Part shown: positions 8,078 through 14,276 of the stretch, in pieces
Layout: the number at the start of each line of letters is the position of its first letter
Numbering within the stretch: position 1 is the first letter of the stretch
Source: an uncultured Clostridia bacterium
Lineage (GTDB): Bacteria > Bacillota > Clostridia > Christensenellales > CAG-314
Length of the DNA: 17,983 bases
Reading direction: 5' to 3'
Assembly: GCA_934177025.1 (NCBI GenBank)
Contig: CAKPPA010000005.1
Location: forward strand, 1 to 17,983
Made by a program: the position numbers and the translations under genes
The notes under the pieces: generated by a model
What the model was told of the DNA's origin: nothing
What the model saw: only the letters and a program-made list of their open reading frames with translations
Databases searched by the model: none

Positions 8078-9357
8078 TGTTGTGCCTCCAACGCGTTATA
8101 TTTCAATTCGCCGCCGACGTAGGTTTTTTCCACTTTGCCGAAAAGTTCCATTCCGTCGAACGGGGTGTTTTTGCCTTTGCTGACAAACGTCGATTTGTCC
8201 ACCACGTACTTTGCGTCCAAATCCGCAATCACCAAGTCCGCCTTGGCACCCTCACGAATGCCGTCGAACCCCAGCCCGAAAATTTCGCTCGGATTGACGG
8301 ACATTAAGCGTGCCAAACACGGCAGGTCGATTTTCGACGTGCGCACAAGGTAGGTGTAAACCACGGAAAACGCCGTTTCCAATCCGCTGATGCCGAAACT
8401 TGCGCTGTCGAACTCGCACTCCTTGTCCTCCTTGGCGTGCGGCGCGTGGTCGGTGGCAATGCAGTCGATGGTGCCATCCAAAATCCCCGCGACGACGGCG
8501 GCAACGTCCCGCTCGCTACGAAGCGGCGGGTTGACTTTGGCGTCGGTGTTGAATCCCAAAATTTTTTCGTCCGTTAAACTTAAGTAATGCGGTGCCGTTT
8601 CGCACGTGACTTTTACGCCGCGGGCTTTTGCCTCGCGAATCAGTTGCACGGCTCCTGCGGTGGAAACGTGCGCAATGTGCACTTTTGCCCCGACGCTTTC
8701 GGCAAGCAAAACGTCCCGAATGACGCCGAGTTCCTCCGCTACTTTCGGAATAGCGCGTAGCCCCGATTGCGTTGCCGCAAACCCTTCGTTTGCAACGCCG
8801 TCGCGCGACAGGGCTTTTTCCTCGCTGTGGCATACGATTGTTGTCGGAAAATCCTTTGCGTACAAAAGCGCATTACGCAAAATGTGAGGGTTTTCCACCG
8901 GTTTGCCGTCGTCGGAAAAGGCAACCGCGCCCATAGCACTCAGTTTGCCGATGTCCGTTAATTGCTCGCCTTCCGAACCGCGCGTGATGGCGCAAATCGG
9001 ATAAACACGGCACAAATTTACTTCCGCCGCGCGTCGCAAAATGTGATTGAGCACCATTGGCTGATCGTTGACGGGCTTGGTGTTCGGCATGCAACACACC
9101 GACGTAAAGCCACCCTTGACCGCCGCTTTCGAACCGCTTAAAATATCCTCCTTACGCTCCTGCCCCGGTTCGCGCAAATGTACGTGTAAATCGATAAACC
9201 CAGGGAAAATGTACTTGCCTTCCGCATCCACGACTTTATCCGCACTTTCCAAAATGACGCTGTCGATTTTTGCGATGCGTTCCCCGTCGATTAAAAGATC
9301 TGTTTTTTCCGTGTGGTCGCGAAAAACGACCGTTCCGTTTTTCAAAATCGTCCGCAT
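8074..9357 (-). CDS. pyrC: Dihydroorotase (class I, zinc metalloenzyme)
   Basis: Cyclises carbamoyl aspartate to dihydroorotate. The 427-residue size and motifs are those of the bacterial class I form, not the shorter E. coli type. The metal-binding and substrate residues are visible in order: DLHVHLREPGQERKEDI with H58, H60 and R62; the aspartate at about 149-150 in AFSDDGKPVENP, which takes the place of the carboxylated lysine of other dihydroorotases; H177 in VCHSEE; H230 in HIAHVSTAGAV; and D303 in ATDHAPH. The amidohydrolase barrel and C-terminal sandwich segment both appear complete. It starts 4 bases after the pyrB stop, and its stop overlaps the pyrF start as ATGA. PyrB and PyrC of this type often associate, but this is not something the sequence shows. 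Confidence 0.97.
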   Translation of the reverse strand: MRTILKNGTVVFRDHTEKTDLLIDGERIAKIDSVILESADKVVDAEGKYIFPGFIDLHVHLREPGQERKEDILSGSKAAVKGGFTSVCCMPNTKPVNDQPMVLNHILRRAAEVNLCRVYPICAITRGSEGEQLTDIGKLSAMGAVAFSDDGKPVENPHILRNALLYAKDFPTTIVCHSEEKALSRDGVANEGFAATQSGLRAIPKVAEELGVIRDVLLAESVGAKVHIAHVSTAGAVQLIREAKARGVKVTCETAPHYLSLTDEKILGFNTDAKVNPPLRSERDVAAVVAGILDGTIDCIATDHAPHAKEDKECEFDSASFGISGLETAFSVVYTYLVRTSKIDLPCLARLMSVNPSEIFGLGFDGIREGAKADLVIADLDAKYVVDKSTFVSKGKNTPFDGMELFGKVEKTYVGGELKYNALEAQQ

Positions 9358-9361
9358 ATGT

Positions 9362-10276
9362 TTAACCTCTCGTCGCTAAATACAGCACCGCCATTCGGAC
9401 GGCGACGCCGTTGGTTACTTGTTCGTAAATTTTGCTTTGTGCCGCATCGCAAACTTCGTTGGTTAGTTCCACCCCGCGATTGACCGGCCCCGGGTGCAGC
9501 AAAATCGCATTCGGTTTTGCCAATTTTAAGTTTTCCTCGTTGATGCCGTAAAATTTGGCGTACTCGCCTTCGCTCGGAATTAAGCCCGCTTGCATACGCT
9601 CCTTTTGCAGGCGCAGCCCCATGACGACGTCGGCATTTTTGACGGCTTCCTCCACCGAGGCGCACACCGTAACGGACGGGAATTTTTCCATTTCCTCCGG
9701 AATCAGCGTTTGCGGCCCCGCAACGAAAATTTCCGAGCCGAATTTACTTAACCCGTAAACGTTGCTGCGTACCACACGGCTGTGCTTTAAGTCCCCGACG
9801 ATGGCAACTTTCAGTCCGCTTAAACCGTCGAAATAGTCCCTCATGGTAAACATATCCAACAAGGCCTGCGTCGGATGTTCGTTCATGCCGTCGCCGGCGT
9901 TAATGACCGAGGCGTTGACGTGCTCCGCAACGAATTTCGGAACTCCGCCCGAACGATGCCGAATCACCATGAGATCCGTCCCCATACGGTCGATGTTTTT
10001 TACGGTGTCGAGCAGCGTTTCGCCTTTGTTGAGGCTCGACGCGTTTAAATCCAAATTTTCGCAATGCCCGCCCAAATAGCGGCAAGCCAATTCGAAACTG
10101 GTGCGCGTGCGCGTGCTGTTTTCGAAAAACATGCTGACCATGCTTTTGCCGATGAGTTGCGGTGCTTTTTTATTGCCGGAAACCAAAATTTTTTTCATTT
10201 CCGCGGCGACATCCAAAATCATTTGAATTTCCGCCTTGCTTAAATCCTTTAAACCCAACAAATCCTTTTTTTTCAT
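9362..10276 (-). CDS. pyrB: Aspartate carbamoyltransferase catalytic subunit
   Basis: Joins carbamoyl phosphate and aspartate to give carbamoyl aspartate, the committed step of the pathway. The 304 residues include the carbamoyl-phosphate loop FENSTRTRTSFELA (residues 51-64), the mobile loop SSLNKGETLLDT with the conserved lysine at 84, GDGMNEHPTQALLD at 128-141, and the aspartate-binding region LLHPGPVNRG near 260. These place it with aspartate, not ornithine, transcarbamylases. No pyrI regulatory subunit gene is adjacent, so control is expected at the level of PyrR attenuation, as in Bacillus-type enzymes. The ATG follows an AAGGGG site and lies 14 bases after the pyrR stop; there is no uracil permease gene or second attenuator between pyrR and pyrB. 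Confidence 0.97.
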   Translation of the reverse strand: MKKKDLLGLKDLSKAEIQMILDVAAEMKKILVSGNKKAPQLIGKSMVSMFFENSTRTRTSFELACRYLGGHCENLDLNASSLNKGETLLDTVKNIDRMGTDLMVIRHRSGGVPKFVAEHVNASVINAGDGMNEHPTQALLDMFTMRDYFDGLSGLKVAIVGDLKHSRVVRSNVYGLSKFGSEIFVAGPQTLIPEEMEKFPSVTVCASVEEAVKNADVVMGLRLQKERMQAGLIPSEGEYAKFYGINEENLKLAKPNAILLHPGPVNRGVELTNEVCDAAQSKIYEQVTNGVAVRMAVLYLATRG

Positions 10277-10290
10277 AGTGCCCCTTTGCG

Positions 10291-10827
10291 TTAAATCAGA
10301 TCGAAAATTTCCACGGCGTCCTTGCCGTCCTTTTCCGTTAAACTGACGGAAACGACTTCGCTTTGCGACGTTGGAATGTTTTTGCCGACGTAATCCGGAC
10401 GAATCGGAAGTTCGCGATGTCCCCGATCCACCAATACTGCCAACTGAATGCTTTTCGGACGGCCGTAATGATTGATTGCGTTGAGTGCCGCACGCACCGT
10501 GCGCCCCGTAAACAACACGTCGTCCACCAGCACGACGTCCCGATCCTTGACGGTAAAATCAATGACGGTGTCGTCCACGATGAGGGACTTATCCTCCCGA
10601 ATGTCGTCGCGGTACAACGTGATGTCGAGCACCCCTACCGGCACTTTGCGATTTTCAAACCGTTGGATGCGTTCCGCAATGCGTTGCGACAACTGGATGC
10701 CGCGCGTTTTGATGCCGATGAGCACCAAATTTTCCGCGCCGCCGTTATGTTCCAAAATTTCGTGCGCAATTCGCGTTAAGGCGCGATTGATTTCCGCTTC
10801 CTCCATAATTTTCGCTTTGAACTTCAT
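10291..10827 (-). CDS. pyrR: PyrR, bifunctional pyr operon attenuation protein / uracil phosphoribosyltransferase
   Basis: PyrR binds the leader of pyr mRNA when UMP or UTP is plentiful and stabilises the structure that lets the terminator form; many members also make UMP from uracil and PRPP. The 178-residue length is typical. The PRPP-binding loop VVLVDDVLFTGRTVRAAL spans about residues 98-115, preceded by VLIGIKTRG near 35-43 and VGVLDITLYRDD near 64-75, all diagnostic of PyrR. VDRGHRELPIRPDYVGK near 133-150 is also conserved. A near-perfect AAAGGAGG site lies 5 bases before the ATG. Its own upstream leader contains the expected target hairpin, so autoregulation is very likely. It is the first gene of the operon. 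Confidence 0.97.
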   Translation of the reverse strand: MKFKAKIMEEAEINRALTRIAHEILEHNGGAENLVLIGIKTRGIQLSQRIAERIQRFENRKVPVGVLDITLYRDDIREDKSLIVDDTVIDFTVKDRDVVLVDDVLFTGRTVRAALNAINHYGRPKSIQLAVLVDRGHRELPIRPDYVGKNIPTSQSEVVSVSLTEKDGKDAVEIFDLI

Positions 10828-10855
10828 TTCGTCCTCCTTTTTCGAAAGTTTGCAT

Positions 10856-10881
10856 AAAAAAAATCCCGCTCGTAAGCGGGA
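10856..10881 (-). terminator. Intrinsic terminator of the pyr leader
   Basis: On the minus strand a 7-base-pair stem (TCCCGCT with AGCGGGA, loop of four bases) is followed at once by eight U residues. It lies 16 bases before the pyrR ribosome binding site, so termination here would silence the whole operon. It may also end transcripts coming through rluD. The 5' arm is shared with the antiterminator, as expected for an attenuator. Confidence 0.93.
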
Positions 10882-10932
10882 CCTCAGACTGTACCAAACT
10901 GAAACGCATTGAAACTATCTTGAGGTCTCGCC
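10875..10932 (-). promoter_or_regulatory. Antiterminator pairing in the pyr leader
   Basis: Minus-strand bases 10932-10921 (GGCGAGACCTCA) can pair with bases 10886-10875 (TGAGGTCCCGCT): ten Watson-Crick pairs, one G-U and one A-C mismatch. The downstream strand covers the entire 5' arm of the terminator and the upstream strand covers the 3' arm of the PyrR hairpin, so this structure excludes both. It should be the default fold when PyrR is not bound, allowing read-through into pyrR. Confidence 0.85.
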
Positions 10933-10949
10933 GTACCTCTCTTAAAGAT
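10917..10949 (-). promoter_or_regulatory. PyrR-binding anti-antiterminator hairpin
   Basis: The minus-strand RNA folds into an outer 5-pair stem (ATCTT with AAGAT), a 5-base purine-rich bulge on the 5' side, an inner 5-pair stem (GAGGT with ACCTC) and an 8-base loop. The bulge and inner stem carry AGAGAGG, followed shortly by GCGAG. This resembles the AGAGAGG...GCAAG core of known PyrR binding sites. Binding of PyrR with UMP would hold this hairpin, block the antiterminator and favour termination. Sequence, architecture and position before pyrR agree. Confidence 0.88.
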
Positions 10950-10963
10950 AATCGATTAAGTGT

Positions 10964-10992
10964 ACTTTAACACAAATCGTTGCCGTTGTAAA
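10964..10992 (-). promoter_or_regulatory. Probable sigma-A promoter of the pyr operon
   Basis: A -35 box TTTACA (10992-10987) and a -10 box TAAAGT (10969-10964) are separated by 17 bases, 4 bases after the rluD stop. Transcription would begin near 10957, just before the PyrR hairpin at 10949, which fits an attenuator transcript. A second pair (TTGTGT and TTATCT, 18 bases apart) exists but would start inside the hairpin, so it is less likely. Confidence 0.65.
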
Positions 10993-10995
10993 GCA

Positions 10996-11901
10996 CTACT
11001 TTAAACTTTTTAAAACTTTTAAAAAATAATCCGGCAGTTCGCTTTCGAACGTCATTTCCCGATGCGTTACGGGGTGCGTAAACGTGATGCGTTTGCTGTG
11101 CAACAACTGCCCGTTTAGGCGAAATTTTTGCTTGGCGTAACCATAGGTTACGTCGCCGACGACCGGATGCCCCAAAAACTTTGCGTGAACGCGAATTTGG
11201 TGCGTGCGTCCCGTTTTCAACTCGAATTCGCAAAGCGTGTAGTCGCGGTAGCGTTTGAGGACGTTCCAATGCGTTTCCGCACGTTTGCCGTTCGGAACGA
11301 TTGCCATTTTTTTTCGATCCGCAGGGTTGCGCCCCAGCGGCTGATCCACTATGCCGCAATCCTCCTTTAAAACGCCTTCCAAAAGGGCGTAGTACACGCG
11401 CCGACACTCCTTTTTTGCAATTTGCTCCGCCAAGGAACGGTGCGCCGTGTCGTTTTTTGCCACCATCATTAAACCGGACGTATCCTTGTCCAACCGATGC
11501 ACGATGCCGGGGCGAAGTTCGCCGTTAATGCCGCTTAAATCGTGAAAGCGAAACAGCAAGGCGTTTACCAGCGTGCCGGATTCGTTGCCTGCCGCGGGAT
11601 GCACCACTAACCCCTGCTGTTTGTCGATGACCGCCAAGTACTCGTCCTCGTACACGACGTGAATCGGAATGTCCTCCGCCTGTAAGGCAATCGGGCGAAG
11701 TTCCGGCACGGTGATGACGATTTCATCCCCCTCGACAACGGGTTTCGACGCCTTTGCCGGTTTGCCGTTGCGTGCCACCATGCCTTCCGCAATCAGTTTT
11801 TGCACGTGCGAGCGGGAAAGATCCGCATTTTCGCAACAGAACACGTCCAGCCGATCGCCTTCGCATTCCTCCGTAACCAATAGTTTAATTTCCTTCTCCA
11901 T
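10996..11901 (-). CDS. rluD: Large-subunit rRNA pseudouridine synthase, RluD/RluA family
   Basis: Isomerises uridine to pseudouridine in RNA, most probably in 23S rRNA. The 301-residue protein has an N-terminal S4 RNA-binding domain (about residues 14-65, with GDRLDVF and LSRSHVQKLIAEG) and a catalytic domain with YEDEYLAVIDKQQGLVVHPAAG at 84-105 and the family signature GIVHRLDKDTSGLMMVAK, in which D138 is the catalytic aspartate. GRTHQIRVH and GHPVVGDVTYG near the C-terminus are also typical. It follows lspA with a 17-base overlap, an arrangement that is conserved across Bacillota, often with pyrR next as here. Which uridines it modifies cannot be told from sequence. The RluD label is by family resemblance; RluC/RluA substrate ranges are possible. 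Confidence 0.93.
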   Translation of the reverse strand: MEKEIKLLVTEECEGDRLDVFCCENADLSRSHVQKLIAEGMVARNGKPAKASKPVVEGDEIVITVPELRPIALQAEDIPIHVVYEDEYLAVIDKQQGLVVHPAAGNESGTLVNALLFRFHDLSGINGELRPGIVHRLDKDTSGLMMVAKNDTAHRSLAEQIAKKECRRVYYALLEGVLKEDCGIVDQPLGRNPADRKKMAIVPNGKRAETHWNVLKRYRDYTLCEFELKTGRTHQIRVHAKFLGHPVVGDVTYGYAKQKFRLNGQLLHSKRITFTHPVTHREMTFESELPDYFLKVLKSLK

Positions 11902-12421
11902 TCCCGTCGTTCTCCCCGCGGTTTTTTCGAAGCGGGATTAACGCATCCTTGTTCCAAAAAAACACGCCGAACATCAAAAGAATTACGCCGACCGTCAAAA
12001 AACTGTCCGCCACGTTAAACACGGAAAACCCGCTTACGGAAATAAAATCCCGCACGGCACCGTTGAAAAATCCGTCGCCCAAAAACGCGCGGTCGTAAGC
12101 GTTGCCGAGTGCGCCTGCCAAAATCATGGTGATACTGATGCAATTGAGTACGGAACCCTCCTTCGAACTGCGGTAAAGCCAAAAGCCGAACGCCGGTAGC
12201 CCGATGAGCGTTACGATAAAAAACAAAACGTTACTTCCTGCCAAACTGCCGAAAGCCCCGCCCGTGTTGACGGTGAAACAAAACACCAGCCAATTCCCGA
12301 GTACGGGGATTACCCTGCCGCCGGAAAGCGCGGTTTCCGCCCACGATTTTGTAATAAGATCCGCCGCAATCGCAAACACGAAAAGCGATGCGCAAAGAAT
12401 CCACAACGTTCTTTTTTTCAT
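11885..12421 (-). CDS. lspA: Lipoprotein signal peptidase (signal peptidase II)
   Basis: Membrane aspartyl protease that cleaves the signal peptide from diacylglyceryl-modified prolipoproteins. The 178 residues contain four hydrophobic segments and the conserved family boxes: AADLITKSW with D21, VNTGGAFGSL at 51-60, AGALGNAYDR with catalytic D110, and VRDFI followed by FSVFNVADS with the second catalytic D139. The protein is slightly longer than most because of a hydrophilic C-terminal tail (RKNRGENDGNGEGN), and the last codons of that tail overlap the rluD start. An AAGGGG site precedes the ATG. It lies 9 bases after the sepF stop. Presence implies the organism makes lipoproteins. Confidence 0.96.
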   Translation of the reverse strand: MKKRTLWILCASLFVFAIAADLITKSWAETALSGGRVIPVLGNWLVFCFTVNTGGAFGSLAGSNVLFFIVTLIGLPAFGFWLYRSSKEGSVLNCISITMILAGALGNAYDRAFLGDGFFNGAVRDFISVSGFSVFNVADSFLTVGVILLMFGVFFWNKDALIPLRKNRGENDGNGEGN

Positions 12422-12430
12422 AGTTGCCCC

Positions 12431-12718
12431 TTATTCGTACGGCACCACGACTTCCACGCCGAAAGGAACGAACAAAAACTCTTTTGCCGTCAACTGTTTT
12501 ACCGTACCTTCCAACGCGTAAATCGCGCCGCTTAAGTAATCTAAAAATCTTTGCGTTAAATCCGCCGTTGCTTTTTCAAAACTGACGCCCAACGGCTTTT
12601 GCTCCATTAAGGAGTCGATTGCCGTTTGAATGTCGGAAAATTTTTCCGGTCGGAGAATGGTGACGTCCGCCAATTCCACCACGGCGGAATTAAATTTTTT
12701 TCGTTTATTTTTCAGCAT
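12431..12718 (-). CDS. sepF: SepF-like cell division protein, unusually short
   Basis: SepF bundles FtsZ filaments and, through an N-terminal amphipathic helix, ties the Z-ring to the membrane. The core domain is visible: VTILRPEKFSDIQTAIDSLMEQKPLGVSF, then LTQRFLDYLSGAIYALEGTVKQLTAKEFLFVPFGVEV, with the conserved glycine of the FLSG/YLSG turn. Only 95 residues are present against about 140-150 in most Bacillota members. The N-terminal segment MLKNKRKKFNS is basic and faintly recalls the usual membrane helix, but the acidic linker is absent. The start is firm: an in-frame stop lies at 12770-12772 with no other start codon between. The gene overlaps the yggS 3' end by 14 bases, and yggS-sepF is the usual order, which supports the assignment. 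Confidence 0.85.
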   Translation of the reverse strand: MLKNKRKKFNSAVVELADVTILRPEKFSDIQTAIDSLMEQKPLGVSFEKATADLTQRFLDYLSGAIYALEGTVKQLTAKEFLFVPFGVEVVVPYE

Positions 12719-13388
12719 TTTCCTTGTTTGCCCCCTTTCGTTCGCCGAACAATGCCGTTCCGAGGCGAATCATGTTTGCGCCGTGCTTCAGTGCCGTGCG
12801 GTAGTCGCCGCTCATGCCCATGGACAAGTAGCGAAAGGCCTCATCCTTTTGGCGATACTCCTGAAACAGCGAATGCATTTGCTCGTAAAGTTGCTCCGGA
12901 GCGTTTTTCGGCAGCACAGACATCAGCCCGACTACCCGAACGCAATCCATAGCACAAACTTCCTTGTAAAGCATTTCCAAATTTTCGGGAAGTACTCCGC
13001 CTTTTTCCGCTTCCCTACCGACGTTGACTTCCAACAAAATCGGCATGATTTTGCCGTGCTTTTTGGCTTGTTTTTGAATTTCCTGCGCAAGTTCCGCCCG
13101 ATCCACCGACTGAATTAACGTTACCTTGTCGATTAAATACTTTACTTTGTTGGTTTGCAGCCGCCCGATAAACTGCCATTCCACGCCCGAAGTTTTGTCG
13201 TATTTTTCCAAAAACTCCTGCACGCGATTTTCCGCCGCGACGTGAATGCCGCAACTCGGCAATAGGTTGATTGTTTCGACGGACTGCGTTTTCGTTGCCG
13301 CAATGACGGTCAGCGTTTGCCAATCGACGCCGATTTGACGGCAGTAGTCCTGTAAGTCCGTTACCGCATTCCGAATCCGTTTTTCCAT
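12705..13388 (-). CDS. yggS: YggS family pyridoxal 5'-phosphate-binding homeostasis protein
   Basis: Binds PLP and keeps its level, and that of related amino and keto acids, in balance; no enzyme activity is established for the family. The 227 residues form one alanine-racemase-like barrel. Visible are TVIAATKTQSVETI with the PLP lysine K33, AENRVQEFLEKY, WQFIGRLQTNKVKYL, IQSVDRAELAQEI, EVNVGREAEKGG, VGLMSVLP and LSMGMSGDYRTALKHGANMIRLGTALFG, which carries the phosphate-binding region. All family boxes are present. A GGAAGG site precedes the ATG. It lies between the ATP-grasp gene and sepF, and its coupling with sepF is common in Bacillota and cyanobacteria. Confidence 0.96.
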   Translation of the reverse strand: MEKRIRNAVTDLQDYCRQIGVDWQTLTVIAATKTQSVETINLLPSCGIHVAAENRVQEFLEKYDKTSGVEWQFIGRLQTNKVKYLIDKVTLIQSVDRAELAQEIQKQAKKHGKIMPILLEVNVGREAEKGGVLPENLEMLYKEVCAMDCVRVVGLMSVLPKNAPEQLYEQMHSLFQEYRQKDEAFRYLSMGMSGDYRTALKHGANMIRLGTALFGERKGANKENAEK

Positions 13389-13391
13389 AAT

Positions 13392-14270
13392 TTACCTTCC
13401 GCTTAAAATGTAACGGATGTATTCGTCCACAACGTCCACCCCGCTGGTTTGCGTAATGCCTTTGACGTATGCATTGGAATTCACTTCGCATACTTTCGGC
13501 ACATCGTCCAGCAAAATGTCGATGCCGGCGTAATCCAACCCGATGGCTTCCACCGTTTTTTGCCCTAGCGCAATCATTTCCGGCGTTGGTTGATACTCCT
13601 CGCAAACGCCGCCCAATTCCACGTTGGCGCGGAAATCGTGCAGATTGCGCCGCCGCATGCCCGCAACGAATTGATCGCCGATAAAAATCATGCGCACGTC
13701 CGTGCCGCGGCTTTTTTCCACAAATTCCTGATACTGATGCGGCAAATACCGCAGTTTTTTTCGAATTGCCTTCAGTTGCTCAAAATTTTCGGCAAGGTAC
13801 ACCTGCTCGCCGAACGAACCGCTGGCTTCCTTGACGATGATGGGATAGTGCAACGTTTGCTCCACGTGCTTTAAAAACGTGTCGTCGTGCTCGTCGCAAG
13901 TGGTGTAAAGTAGCGGCGAAAACACCGTTTTTACCAAGGGGATGCCACGCTCCGCCAAAACCGCATAGGTGTAGTTTTTGTCGTCGCAAATGCTGAGTGC
14001 TTCGGACTTGTTGTACACGCGAACGCCCCACTTTTCCATGAGGCGCGCCAAATTCAAATCCTTGTCCCAAAACACGACAAAATCCGGCTTGAAATGTTGC
14101 GTGCTTTGCTTCACTTTGCCGTCCGAATCCAAATACAGCAAAATTTCCGTGCTTTTGAGCGTCAGCACTTCGCAATCGTAATTGCGAAAATGGCGGGTAA
14201 ACCGATCCACCAAGTCCAACGTCGATTTACTTAAATAATATCCGTTGTGAACAAACCAGCCCTTTTTCAT
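13392..14270 (-). CDS. RimK-like ATP-grasp ligase, substrate unknown
   Basis: ATP-grasp enzymes of this type join an amino acid or peptide to a carboxyl group through an acyl phosphate; RimK members add glutamate. The 292-residue protein has a pre-ATP-grasp N-terminal part (about 1-100) and an ATP-grasp fold with YPIIVKEASGSFGEQVYL (K147 and the glycine-rich loop), QEFVEKSRGTDVRMIFIGDQFVAGMRRRN at 181-209, FRANVELGG at 213-221, and metal-binding D251 and E262-N264 in GIDILLDD...CEVNSNA. All catalytic features look intact, so it is likely an active ligase, but the acceptor cannot be read from sequence. It follows the M28 peptidase gene with a 6-base gap and a TAAGGA site, so the two are probably expressed together. 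RimK itself modifies ribosomal protein S6; that role is not implied here. Confidence 0.88.
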   Translation of the reverse strand: MKKGWFVHNGYYLSKSTLDLVDRFTRHFRNYDCEVLTLKSTEILLYLDSDGKVKQSTQHFKPDFVVFWDKDLNLARLMEKWGVRVYNKSEALSICDDKNYTYAVLAERGIPLVKTVFSPLLYTTCDEHDDTFLKHVEQTLHYPIIVKEASGSFGEQVYLAENFEQLKAIRKKLRYLPHQYQEFVEKSRGTDVRMIFIGDQFVAGMRRRNLHDFRANVELGGVCEEYQPTPEMIALGQKTVEAIGLDYAGIDILLDDVPKVCEVNSNAYVKGITQTSGVDVVDEYIRYILSGR

Positions 14271-14276
14271 TGTTCC

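Noticed and set aside
10946..10975. Second possible promoter pair (TTGTGT and TTATCT) in the pyr leader
   Set aside because: Transcripts from it would begin inside the PyrR hairpin and destroy the attenuator, so the upstream pair is preferred.
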